Shown here: piece after piece, positions 16,049 through 23,653 of the stretch
Layout: each line of letters opens with the position of its first letter
How positions within the stretch are numbered: the first letter of the stretch is position 1
DNA from: Nocardioides sp. Soil805
Lineage (GTDB): Bacteria > Actinomycetota > Actinomycetes > Propionibacteriales > Nocardioidaceae
Length of the DNA stretch: 64,000 nt
Assembly: GCF_001429625.1 (NCBI RefSeq)
Contig: NZ_LMSU01000001.1
Coordinates: forward strand, 1,168,310-1,232,309
Reading direction: 5' to 3'
The notes under the pieces: model-generated
What the model saw: the letters and a program-made list of their open reading frames with translations, nothing else
Database searches by the model: none
Told to the model about the DNA's origin: nothing
Made by a program: the position numbers and the translations under genes

Positions 16049-17607
16049 CGCGCCACCTCTCGGTCTGCCTGCTGCTGGTCGGGCGCCGGCGCGCCCGCGA
16101 CGACGCCGGTGGCCGCGGACAGGACCTCCTCCTCGGAGGACCCGCGCGGCAGCTCGCCCGCGATCCGGCCGTCCCTCATGACCAGGATCCGGTCGGACAT
16201 GCCGATCACCTCGGGCAGCTCGCTGGAGACCATGAGCACCGCGACTCCCTCGGCGGCCAGGCTGCGCATGACCTCGTAGATGGCGTGCTTGGCCCCGACG
16301 TCGATGCCGCGAGTGGGCTCGTCCATGAGCACGACGCCGGGGTGCGCGGAGAGCCACCGGGCCAGGACGACCTTCTGCTGGTTGCCGCCGGAGAGGAACT
16401 GCGCCTCCTGCGCCAGCGACCGGGCCGAGACCGCCAGGGTCGAGAGCGTGGCGGGTACGGCGGAGCGCGCGGCACCCGTGCGCGACGGGAAGACCGCGCG
16501 GACCACGCCCAGGGCGTTGTCGAGGATCGACTGGTGCAGCGCGAGGCCGGTGGCCTTGCGGTCCTCGGTGATGAGCGCGAGCCCGCGGCGGACGGCCCGG
16601 CGGGGCGTCCGGATCGTGACCGCCGACCCGTCGACGAGGAGCTCGCCGCGGGTGAAGGGGGTGACGCCGAAGATCCCCTCGAGGAGCTCGGTGCGTCCGG
16701 AGCCCTGCAACCCGGCGATGCCGACGACCTCCCCGCCGCGCAGGGTCAGGTCGATGCCGTCGACGTAGCCGTTGCCGGCCCCGCGCAGCTCGAGTCGCGG
16801 CTCCCCCACCGCCGTGCCCTCGAGGGGGTCGGGGAAGAAGGAGGAGATCGAGCGGCCGACCATGAGGCGCACCAGGGCGGCCTCGTCGAGGTCGGCGGCC
16901 GGCTGGGTGGTGACCTGCACGCCGTCCTTGAGCACCGTGATGGTGTCGCAGAGGTCGAAGACCTCCTTGAGCCGGTGGGAGACGTAGATGATCGCGACGC
17001 CGCGCTCGGTGAGCCGGCGGATGATCGTGTAGAGCAGCTCGACCTCGTGGTCGGCCAGCGCGGCGGTCGGCTCGTCCATCTGGATGATCCGCGCGTCGAA
17101 GCTCACCGCCTTCGCGATCTCGACGACCTGCTGCTCGGCGACGGACAGCGAGCGGACCCGGCGGGTCGCCGCGAGGCCGGTGATCCCGAGACCGGTGAGC
17201 AGCTCGTCGGTGTCCCGGTTCATCGCGCGGGTGTCGACGAGACCGCGCCGCCGCGGCTCGCGACCCAGCCAGATGTTCTCCGCGACCGAGCGCTCGGGCA
17301 GCAGGTTGAACTCCTGGAAGACCGTGGACAGCCCGGCCTGCTGGGCCTGCACCGGGTGGCTGAAGGAGACCGGCTCGCCGGCGATCTCGACCGTGCCCTC
17401 GTCGGCCTGGTGCACCCCGGCGAGGATCTTCATCAGGGTCGACTTGCCGGCCCCGTTCTCCCCCACGAGCCCGAGCACCCGCCCCGGGAGCAGGTCGAGG
17501 TCGGCGCCGTGGAGGACGAGGTTGCCCACGAAGCTCTTGCGGAGCCCGCGCACGGTGAGCACGGGACGGGTGTCCGGGGTGCTGGCGGGGGTGTCGAGGC
17601 TGTCCAC
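16045..17607 (-). CDS. Sugar ABC transporter ATP-binding protein (CUT2, duplicated ATPase)
   Basis: A protein of about 520 residues with two tandem ABC domains, as in RbsA/XylG. The first has GENGAGKST (Walker A), LSVAEQQVVEIAKAV (signature) and IIQMDEPTAAL (Walker B). The second has a degenerate Walker A region (GLQGSGRTELLEG), the signature LSGGNQQKVVLARWL and VLMDEPTRGIDVG. This pattern is normal for CUT2 ATPases. GTG 17607 is the preferred start, as an ATG/TTG further up lies inside the operator region. It is the promoter-proximal gene of the sugar operon and should be controlled by the divergent ROK repressor. Confidence 0.88.
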   Translation of the reverse strand: MDSLDTPASTPDTRPVLTVRGLRKSFVGNLVLHGADLDLLPGRVLGLVGENGAGKSTLMKILAGVHQADEGTVEIAGEPVSFSHPVQAQQAGLSTVFQEFNLLPERSVAENIWLGREPRRRGLVDTRAMNRDTDELLTGLGITGLAATRRVRSLSVAEQQVVEIAKAVSFDARIIQMDEPTAALADHEVELLYTIIRRLTERGVAIIYVSHRLKEVFDLCDTITVLKDGVQVTTQPAADLDEAALVRLMVGRSISSFFPDPLEGTAVGEPRLELRGAGNGYVDGIDLTLRGGEVVGIAGLQGSGRTELLEGIFGVTPFTRGELLVDGSAVTIRTPRRAVRRGLALITEDRKATGLALHQSILDNALGVVRAVFPSRTGAARSAVPATLSTLAVSARSLAQEAQFLSGGNQQKVVLARWLSAHPGVVLMDEPTRGIDVGAKHAIYEVMRSLAAEGVAVLMVSSELPEVIGMSDRILVMRDGRIAGELPRGSSEEEVLSAATGVVAGAPAPDQQQADREVAR

Positions 17608-17632
17608 GCGAGCACTGTGGCACGCCTCACAC

Positions 17633-17658
17633 ACTTTTGTCGAGCACCTGACAAAAGT
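17633..17658. promoter_or_regulatory. Probable ROK-repressor operator between divergent sugar operon and regulator
   Basis: A perfect inverted repeat, ACTTTTGTC (17633-17641) and GACAAAAGT (17650-17658), with an 8-bp spacer. These arms are strikingly A/T-rich for this genome. The site is 26 bp upstream of the ATPase start and about 44 bp upstream of the regulator start. TTGTCA on the minus strand inside the repeat could serve as a -35 element, so binding would block transcription. The assignment to this ROK protein is from position. Confidence 0.75.
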
Positions 17659-17701
17659 TGCCGCCTAGACGCGAGAAGTGCGAGGTGGTCTACTGACCCC
17701 C

Positions 17702-18865
17702 ATGCGCACCGGTGACGTCTTCGAGCTCCTGCGCGACGGTCGTCCGTGGACGCGCTCCGAGCTCGCCGAGACGACGGGACTGGCCCGCTCGACGGTGGCC
17801 GCGCGCATCGACACGCTGATGCGGCTCGGCCTCATCGCCCCCTTCGGCGGCGGGCAGTCGACCGGCGGGCGGCCGCCCGCCCTCTTCGCGCTCAACCCGG
17901 CCGCACGCGTCGTCGTCGGGGTGGACATCGGCGCCACCCACGCCCGTGCGGTCCTCAGCGACCTCTCCGGTGCGCTGCTGGCCGAGATCTCCGAGCAGAT
18001 CGACGTCGTCGAGGGACCCGAGGTCGTGCTGGGGTGGGTCGTCTCGACGGTGCGGTCGCTGCTGCGGCGCGGTCAGCGCAGGATGGACGCCCTGGCCGCG
18101 ATCGGCATCGGACTGCCCGGTCCGGTCGAGCACTCCACCGGTCGGCCCATCAACCCGCCGATCATGCCCGGCTGGGACCGGTACGACGTCCCCGGCTTCG
18201 TGCAGAAGCACTTCGCCGTCCCGGTGCTCATCGACAACGACGTCAACATCATGGCCCTCGGCGAGCGGCAGACCCACCTGTCCGACGTGGACGACCTGGT
18301 CTTCATCAAGGTCGCCACCGGCATCGGTGGCGGCATCGTCTCCGGCGGTCGCCTCCAGCGCGGCGCCCAGGGCACCGCGGGCGACCTCGGGCACGTGCAC
18401 GTCGCCGGCCACGACGACGTCCGGTGCCGGTGCGGCAACCTCGGCTGCCTCGAGGCCGTCGCGGCCGGTCCGGCGCTGGCCGCCGCGCTCGCCTCGCGGG
18501 GGTCACCGGCCACGTCCGGGCAGGACGTCGTGGACCTCGTGCGCGCCGGCGACGGCAACGCCATCGACGTGGTCCGCCAGGCCGGCCGCGACATCGGCGG
18601 CGTCGTGGCCACGATGGTCAACGTCATCAACCCCTCGACGGTCGTCATCGGCGGCCAGCTCTCGGCCGCCGGCGAGCACCTGCTGGCCGGCATCCGCGAG
18701 GTCGTCTACCAGCGCTCGCTGCCGCTGGCCACCGAGCACCTGTCCATCCAGACCAGCCGCGCTGGCGCAGAGGCCGGCGTCCTCGGCGCGGCCGCCATGG
18801 CCATCGAGCACGTGCTGTCCCCCGAGGCCGTCGAGGCCGCGGCGACCGCCCTGACCGGCGCCTAG
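17702..18865 (+). CDS. ROK family transcriptional repressor
   Basis: A protein of about 387 residues. Residues 1-65 form a winged helix-turn-helix (RSELAETTGLARSTVAARID). The rest is a ROK sugar-kinase-like domain with VGVDIGATHARAVLSDLSG (phosphate-binding loop) and GIGLPGPVEHSTG. The zinc motif CRCGNLGCLE has cysteines at about 242, 244 and 249. ROK repressors release DNA when they bind the inducing sugar. It is divergent from the ABC operon, with an ideal palindrome between them, so it most likely represses that operon and perhaps itself. ATG 17702 is preferred; a GTG at 17678 in frame is possible but has no better signal. Confidence 0.87.
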   Translation: MRTGDVFELLRDGRPWTRSELAETTGLARSTVAARIDTLMRLGLIAPFGGGQSTGGRPPALFALNPAARVVVGVDIGATHARAVLSDLSGALLAEISEQIDVVEGPEVVLGWVVSTVRSLLRRGQRRMDALAAIGIGLPGPVEHSTGRPINPPIMPGWDRYDVPGFVQKHFAVPVLIDNDVNIMALGERQTHLSDVDDLVFIKVATGIGGGIVSGGRLQRGAQGTAGDLGHVHVAGHDDVRCRCGNLGCLEAVAAGPALAAALASRGSPATSGQDVVDLVRAGDGNAIDVVRQAGRDIGGVVATMVNVINPSTVVIGGQLSAAGEHLLAGIREVVYQRSLPLATEHLSIQTSRAGAEAGVLGAAAMAIEHVLSPEAVEAAATALTGA

Positions 18866-18888
18866 GGGCCACCGGCGATACTCGGAGG

Positions 18889-19245
18889 GTGACCGAGCAG
18901 CAGCAGCCGCGCCGCGCGCGGCACCTGATGAACCCGAACGCGCCGCGCCGCACCCTCGACGAGCGCGAGCGCGAGCAGAAGTCGCTCTCCCGGGTCCAGC
19001 GCTGGGTCATGTCGGTCCTCGCCGTCACCACGATCCTGCACCTCGAGGTGGGCTTGATCGTAGCGGCGTACTTCCTCGACGACCCCCGCCCCGGCGCGCA
19101 GGTCGGCCTGTGCCTGATCGCCGGTGCCTTCGGCGTCATCGGCGTCGCGCTGGCCTTCCTCATCCACGGCCGCCGCCCGCTCACCCCGTGGCTGCTCGTC
19201 GGGTTCGTCCCGGCGGCCATCGGCATCTGGCTGGTCACGCGCTGA
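18889..19245 (+). CDS. Small integral membrane protein of unknown function
   Basis: A 118-residue protein with a basic, Arg-rich N-terminal tail of about 40 residues. Three hydrophobic spans follow (about 45-68, with a DD pair after it; 75-97; 100-118). It uses a GTG start, with GATACT six bases upstream and GGAGG directly abutting it, so a leaderless start is plausible. The longer frame reaching back to 17746 is a shadow of the ROK gene. I do not recognise the family; similar small DUF-type membrane proteins are common in actinobacteria. It is followed closely by the matrixin gene. Confidence 0.65.
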   Translation: MTEQQQPRRARHLMNPNAPRRTLDEREREQKSLSRVQRWVMSVLAVTTILHLEVGLIVAAYFLDDPRPGAQVGLCLIAGAFGVIGVALAFLIHGRRPLTPWLLVGFVPAAIGIWLVTR

Positions 19246-19274
19246 GCACCGGCCCGCGCCGCGGCCACGGTCCC

Positions 19275-19994
19275 GTGCTGCCGGGCCTGCTCATCACCGC
19301 GCTCCTGCTCGCCGGGATCGTCCTGCTCCACCCGGGCAGCGAGATGGCGCGGGTGCGCGAGCTCTTCGGTCTCGGCGACGACCGGCTGCGCGAGATCCCG
19401 GCGTACGCCGTGGGCGAGGGGTCCTTCGCGTTCGCCGAGACCCAGCCCGGCAGCGACGACCCGGTCGGCTACAGCCCGTGCCGGCCCATCGAGTACGTCG
19501 TCAACCCGGAGGGTGCTCCCGACGGCTGGGAGACGCTCATCCGCGACGCCGTCGAGTCCACCAGCCGCGCGAGCGGCCTGGAGTTCACCTACGAGGGCAC
19601 GAGCGAGGCCCGACCGGCGTCGTACGACGCGGGCTTCGTCGCCGCGGACGCGCCGCCGGTGCTGGTCGCGTGGGCGACCCCCGAGGAGGTGCCGGACCTC
19701 GAGGGCGACGTGGTCGGCCTCGGCGGCAGCGCGTCGTACGAGGTGCGCCCGGGGCTGCGGCAGTACGCCACCGGCGCGCTGACCCTGGACCGCGACCAGT
19801 TCGACGTGTCCGGCTGGATCCCGGGCGGGCGCGAACCCCTCGAGGCGGTGGTGCTGCACGAGCTCGGACACCTCGTAGGGCTGGCGCACGTGGACGACGC
19901 CGGCGAGCTGATGCACCCCACCAACACCCGCACCACCTACGGGCCGGGCGATCTCGAGGGCCTCGCACGCCTCGGCGACACGCCCTGCCGCTAG
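19275..19994 (+). CDS. Membrane-anchored or secreted matrixin-type zinc metalloprotease
   Basis: A protease of about 239 residues. An N-terminal hydrophobic stretch (LPGLLITALLLAGIVLL) acts as signal anchor. The zinc motif HELGHLVGLAH spans about 195-205 with the catalytic Glu196. It is followed by the HPTN segment after ELM, the Met-turn of metzincins (matrixins). This is short for a matrixin and has no propeptide cysteine switch or added domain. The start is uncertain: GTG 19275 is chosen, but a CTG at 19242 overlapping the stop of the upstream membrane protein gene is possible. Function is presumably extracytoplasmic proteolysis; the substrate is unknown. Confidence 0.75.
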   Translation: MLPGLLITALLLAGIVLLHPGSEMARVRELFGLGDDRLREIPAYAVGEGSFAFAETQPGSDDPVGYSPCRPIEYVVNPEGAPDGWETLIRDAVESTSRASGLEFTYEGTSEARPASYDAGFVAADAPPVLVAWATPEEVPDLEGDVVGLGGSASYEVRPGLRQYATGALTLDRDQFDVSGWIPGGREPLEAVVLHELGHLVGLAHVDDAGELMHPTNTRTTYGPGDLEGLARLGDTPCR

Positions 19995-20005
19995 CCCGGG
20001 GTCGA

Positions 20006-20011
20006 TAGGTT
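20006..20011 (+). promoter_or_regulatory. -10 box (TAGGTT) for leaderless LLM oxidoreductase start
   Basis: TAGGTT is followed by seven bases and the ATG at 20019, with no Shine-Dalgarno sequence between. Confidence 0.5.
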
Positions 20012-20018
20012 CACTCAC

Positions 20019-21080
20019 ATGTCGTACGACGCCCTCGGCACCCGCGCCCGCCCGACCCTCGGCCTCGACACCTTCGGTGACGTGCCCCTCGACCCGGAGG
20101 GCCGGCCCGGCGACCACGCCGAGGTGATCCGGCAGGTCGTCGCCGAGGGGGTGCTGGCGGACCGGGTCGGGGTCGACTACCTCGGCCTCGGCGAGCACCA
20201 CCGCGCCGACTACGCCGTCTCGGCGCCCGACGTGGTGCTGGCCGCCATCGCGGGGCAGACCGGGCGGATCCGCCTCGGCACCGGGGTGACCGTGCTCAGC
20301 TCCGACGACCCGATCCGCGTCTACCAGCGCTTCGCGACCCTGGACGCGATCGCGCCGGGGCGCGCGGAGGTGCAGCTAGGGCGCGGGTCCTTCATCGAGT
20401 CCTTCGGCCTCTTCGGGCTCTCGCTCGACGACTACGACCGGCTCTTCGCCGAGAAGCTCGACCTGTTCTCGGCGCTGCAGTCCGAGCAGCCGGTGTCGTG
20501 GGAGGGCACGATCCGCCCGCCGCTCGAGGGCAAGCAGGTCTACCCCACGACCGCCGCGGGCCGGCTCCCCGCCTGGATCGCCGTCGGCGGCACCCCGGAG
20601 TCGGTCGTGCGGGCGGCGCACTACGGCATGCCGCTGGTGCTGGCGGTGATCGGGGGCTCGCCGCGCGGCTTCGTCCAGTTCGCCGACCTCTACCGCCGCG
20701 CCCTGGCCGAGTACGGCCGCGAGGAGCTGCCCATCGGCATGCACTCGCCCGGGCACGTTGCGGCCACCGACGAGCTGGCGCGCGAGCAGCTGTACCCGCA
20801 CCAGGCCGACCTCTACACCCGGCTGGGCCGCGAGCGCGGCTGGGGCCCCTACTCGCAGATCGCGTTCAACCAGGCGGCCGGTCCCGAGGGCGCGATGTTC
20901 GTCGGCTCGCCGGAGACGGTGGCCCGCAAGATCGCGTGGGCGATCACGACGCTGGGCCTGTCCCGCTTCCAGCTGAAGTACTCCGTGGGGGCGCTCCCCC
21001 ACGACCAGCGGCTGGAGTCGGTGCGGCTGTACGGCGAGGAGGTCATCCCGCGGGTGCGGGAGCTCCTCGCCCAGGGCTGA
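20019..21080 (+). CDS. LLM class flavin-dependent oxidoreductase
   Basis: A 353-residue luciferase-like monooxygenase (bacterial luciferase TIM barrel) that uses reduced flavin (FMNH2 or F420) to oxidise a small substrate. Marks include YLGLGEHHRADYAVSAP near the N-terminus, the IRLGTGVTVLSSDDPIRVYQ strand-loop and the GRGSFIESFGLFG segment. The C-terminus (LKYSVGALPHDQRLESVRLYGEEVIPRVRELL) is complete. Substrate is unknown. The last 51 bp before the end are found again, 50 of 51 bases identical, at 23551-23601. Tandem array B begins four bases after the stop codon. Confidence 0.86.
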   Translation: MSYDALGTRARPTLGLDTFGDVPLDPEGRPGDHAEVIRQVVAEGVLADRVGVDYLGLGEHHRADYAVSAPDVVLAAIAGQTGRIRLGTGVTVLSSDDPIRVYQRFATLDAIAPGRAEVQLGRGSFIESFGLFGLSLDDYDRLFAEKLDLFSALQSEQPVSWEGTIRPPLEGKQVYPTTAAGRLPAWIAVGGTPESVVRAAHYGMPLVLAVIGGSPRGFVQFADLYRRALAEYGREELPIGMHSPGHVAATDELAREQLYPHQADLYTRLGRERGWGPYSQIAFNQAAGPEGAMFVGSPETVARKIAWAITTLGLSRFQLKYSVGALPHDQRLESVRLYGEEVIPRVRELLAQG

Positions 21081-21083
21081 GGC

Positions 21084-21260
21084 CGACCGGGCACTTCCTG
21101 GCCGCTGGGAGGCACCGACCGGGCACTTCCTGGCGCTTCAGGAGCGCCGAGCGGGCACTTCTTTGCGCTTGGGAGGCGCCGAGTGGGCACCTTCTGACCG
21201 CTGGGTACGGCGAGCGGGCACATCCTGGCCGCTGGGGTACGTCGAGCTCCCCATCCTTGG
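21084..21260. repeat. 32-bp-period tandem repeat array B (about 5.5 copies)
   Basis: Units start at 21084, 21116, 21148, 21180 and 21211 (spacings 32, 32, 32 and 31), plus a decayed partial copy from 21243. The conserved core is close to CCGACCGGGCACTTCCTG. This is the reverse complement of the core of array A at 5111, so the two arrays face opposite ways. It lies directly after the LLM gene and fills most of the 345-bp gap before the HNH gene. Confidence 0.85.
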
Positions 21261-21334
21261 ACGGCGGGTTCAGCGAGCGCTCGCGCGGGACCGCGTGGCC
21301 TGTTGCCGCGCAGGATCATCCCCGATTGTGAGTA

Positions 21335-21363
21335 TGTGATTCGAACAGGAGTTCGATTAGACT
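21335..21363 (+). promoter_or_regulatory. Promoter with LexA (SOS) box for the HNH endonuclease gene
   Basis: A textbook actinobacterial SOS box, TCGAAC-AGGA-GTTCGA, occupies 21341-21356. It fits precisely between a weak -35 (TGTGAT, 21335-21340) and a good -10 (TAGACT, 21358-21363) spaced 17 bp apart. LexA bound here would block the promoter, so the endonuclease should be DNA-damage inducible. Confidence 0.82.
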
Positions 21364-21425
21364 GTCTGTACGCAGCCAGCCTCACTCGGAGGGGATGCGC
21401 AGCGGGGGATCAGCGGGGGGCTGAG

Positions 21426-22685
21426 ATGACGACCGGACACCTGGTCCAGGAGTGTGGTGAGGCGATCTCAGCCGCCCTGGACAAGGTGCAACGGGTCGAG
21501 CTCCTCTACCTGTCCCCGGCCGAGAAGGCGGCCGCGCTGGTCGAGCTGGCCCGGCTGGAGTCCCGGGTGGCATCGACTCGGCTGCGTTTGATGGCGGTGG
21601 CCGATGACGTGGCCGAGGAGTCGGGTGATCGGGATGTCGCGGCGTGGTTCGCCTGCACCGCGCGAGTGGACCGTGGTCCGGCTCGTCGGGACATGCGCCT
21701 GGCTCGCGCGCTCGAGCTGCGGTGGGCGATGCTGGCGGAGGGTCACGCGTCGGGTGAGGTGTCGAGTGCGCAGGCCGACGTCATCGCCCACGCGTTGGAC
21801 GAACTGCCCGACGACACCCCCTCGGACGTCGTGTTGAAGGCGGAGCGGGTGCTGGTCGCGCACGCGGCGTCGTTCGCGCCGCAGGAGCTGCGGGTCCTGG
21901 GCAGCCGCATCCTCGACGTCGTCGCTCCCGAGGTCGGTGAGGAGCAGGAACGCCGCAAGCTGGAGGACGAGGAGCGTCATGCCCGCAGGACCACGTCGCT
22001 GACGACTCGCTCGCACGGCGACGGTACGACGACCATCCGGATCCGGGTCCCCGACGCGACCGCAGGCCGGCTGCTGACCTACCTCCACGCCTGGACCAAC
22101 CCCCGCAAGCACGCCGGAACACACGACGGCGCCGGCCCGGAGGGCACGCACGGTGCGGACGACCGGAGCACGGTGCCGTACTCCACCCGCCTCGGGCACG
22201 CGTTCTGCTCACTGCTCGAGCACCTCGACCCGACGAAGCTTCCGGTCCATGGCGGCACCGCCACCACTGTGGTGATCACGATGGACCTCGACAAGCTCAC
22301 GTCCGGGCTCGGGGTCGCGACCACCAGCACCGGGGGCCGGATCACCGCCGCCGAGGCCCGCCGACTCGCCTGCACCGCCAAGATCGTCCCCGCCGTCCTA
22401 GGCGGGACGTCCGAGGTCCTCGACCTCGGACGCGCGAAGCGGCTCTACGACACCGCCCAGCGCAAGGCGATGGGCATCCGGGACCAACACTGCCGCGCCC
22501 AGGGATGCGACATCCCCGCCGCCTGGTGCGAGGCCCACCACCTCATCCCGTGGAGCCAGGGCGGCAGGACCGACCTCGACGACGGCCTCCTGCTCTGCTC
22601 GCATCACCACCATCGAGCCCACGACGACCGCTACCTCCACGACCGACTCCCCAACGGCGACCTCCGCTTCCACCGCCGCAGATAG
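21426..22685 (+). CDS. 13E12-repeat-type HNH endonuclease (DUF222 + HNH)
   Basis: A 419-residue protein of the 13E12 repeat family. An alpha-helical DUF222 region covers most of the first 300 residues, and a C-terminal HNH nuclease domain follows: a CRAQGCDIPAAWCEAHH segment with paired cysteines, then IPWSQGGRTDLDDGLLLCSHHH. The HH of EAHH lies near residue 370. The ATG at 21426 is used; the frame extends upstream to 21303 through the promoter, which is not credible. Family members are numerous in actinobacterial genomes, and in mycobacteria several carry LexA boxes. Role is unproven, suspected to be mobile or selfish. Its promoter here has a perfect SOS box. Confidence 0.88.
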   Translation: MTTGHLVQECGEAISAALDKVQRVELLYLSPAEKAAALVELARLESRVASTRLRLMAVADDVAEESGDRDVAAWFACTARVDRGPARRDMRLARALELRWAMLAEGHASGEVSSAQADVIAHALDELPDDTPSDVVLKAERVLVAHAASFAPQELRVLGSRILDVVAPEVGEEQERRKLEDEERHARRTTSLTTRSHGDGTTTIRIRVPDATAGRLLTYLHAWTNPRKHAGTHDGAGPEGTHGADDRSTVPYSTRLGHAFCSLLEHLDPTKLPVHGGTATTVVITMDLDKLTSGLGVATTSTGGRITAAEARRLACTAKIVPAVLGGTSEVLDLGRAKRLYDTAQRKAMGIRDQHCRAQGCDIPAAWCEAHHLIPWSQGGRTDLDDGLLLCSHHHHRAHDDRYLHDRLPNGDLRFHRRR

Positions 22686-22700
22686 CAACGGCACGAGCAC

Positions 22701-22715
22701 CCCGCATGCTGCGGG
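22701..22715. terminator. Short hairpin between convergent genes
   Basis: CCCGCA and TGCGGG form a perfect 6-bp stem with a 3-nt loop in the 37-bp gap between the HNH and phosphotransferase genes. There is no T-tract. It could serve as a bidirectional terminator. Confidence 0.4.
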
Positions 22716-22722
22716 CAACGGC

Positions 22723-23487
22723 CTACAGGCGTCCGGTCGCCTCCTCGAGGCAGCCGATCCACTCGAGCGCGTCCACGGACCCCTCCTCCTCACCGTCGAG
22801 GGAGAGAAGGGCCTGCACGCTGATGGCAGGCAGCGCCTCGCCGAGGCCGGAGGCATCGCCGTAGGCATCCAGCACCCGGTCCCAGTCGGCCGGCTCGACC
22901 GACGACATGAGGAACCACGCCACGTCGCAGATCCCCGGACCCGACCCGACGTCCTCCCAGTCCAGGAGGGCGACCTCCCCGTCCGGGCCGGTACGCAGGT
23001 TGGGCGCCGATGCGTCGCCGTGCGTCAGGGTGTTGTGACCAGCCGTGTGCGCCACGCGCTCGACGGCGCTGACCTCGCCCACCAGGGCGTCGCCGATACG
23101 TCGTACGGCGTCCGTGACGTCGGACCGACCCCGCAGGACGGGCCAGCGCTCTTCGTACAGCGCACCCACCAGGTCGGACGCGTCGGGCCGGGGCAGCCAC
23201 GGCCAGCTGGCCTCCGCCTGCCCGACCCACCGCTCGTGCAGCGAGGCGAGCGCTCGCGCCGCAGCCACCGGGTCGGCGCCGGCACGCCAGGACGACAGGT
23301 CCTCCAGCTCCAGGACGGTGGACCCGTCGCGGACCTCGGCGCGAAAGGCCGTCGGCACCCTCACCCCGACCGAGGGCGCGACCTCGGTGTAGAACCGGAC
23401 CTCCCGGGTGAACATCTGCAGCCGGTCGGGGATGGATCCCGGCCGGGCCGGCTCCCGGTGCTTCACGAAGGTGGCCGTCACCGCCAT
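22723..23487 (-). CDS. Aminoglycoside-phosphotransferase-like (APH/ChoK fold) small-molecule kinase
   Basis: A 254-residue kinase-fold protein. The nucleotide-binding Lys lies in ATFVKHRE with a partner Glu in FTREVRFY. The catalytic loop THGDASAPN (about residues 152-160) carries the Asp and Asn, and the metal-binding Asp is in LLDWEDVGSGPG (about 172-183). All key residues are present, so it should phosphorylate a hydroxyl of a small molecule. The APH superfamily includes antibiotic, choline and sugar kinases; this one cannot be assigned and is not evidence of drug resistance. It lies in the block bracketed by the 51-bp LLM repeats. Confidence 0.8.
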   Translation of the reverse strand: MAVTATFVKHREPARPGSIPDRLQMFTREVRFYTEVAPSVGVRVPTAFRAEVRDGSTVLELEDLSSWRAGADPVAAARALASLHERWVGQAEASWPWLPRPDASDLVGALYEERWPVLRGRSDVTDAVRRIGDALVGEVSAVERVAHTAGHNTLTHGDASAPNLRTGPDGEVALLDWEDVGSGPGICDVAWFLMSSVEPADWDRVLDAYGDASGLGEALPAISVQALLSLDGEEEGSVDALEWIGCLEEATGRL

Positions 23488-23550
23488 ATGGTCACACGCG
23501 GGACCGACGTCTCTGGTGATGCGGGACCGGGTGCGGCTGAGTGCGGCTGG

Positions 23551-23601
23551 GTGCGGCTGTACGGCGAGGAGGTCGTCCCGCGGGTGCGGGAGCTCCTCGC
23601 C
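23551..23601 (+). pseudogene. Remnant or duplicated 3' end of an LLM oxidoreductase gene
   Basis: These 51 bases match 21021-21071 at 50 of 51 positions and encode VRLYGEEVVPRVRELLA in the same frame as the LLM gene end. The homology stops abruptly: the LLM stop codon is not reached and the frame runs on. The copy is preceded by three tandem 10-bp repeats beginning GTGCGGCTG (23531, 23541, 23551). No further LLM sequence is seen upstream. Confidence 0.75.
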
Positions 23602-23653
23602 GACAGCGCGACCGGCCGAGCAGAATCAGGACAGCCGGATCAGTCCAGCAGGA

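Noticed and set aside
15035..17623. Apparent fusion of ATPase and permease in one 862-codon frame
   Set aside because: The first part is a shadow frame of the ATPase gene. The permease starts at GTG 16048 with a 4-bp overlap, and the ATPase is intact in its own frame.
22723..23487. Antibiotic-resistance aminoglycoside kinase
   Set aside because: The APH fold is shared with many metabolic kinases. No resistance-type subfamily motif or resistance gene context is seen, so only the fold is claimed.
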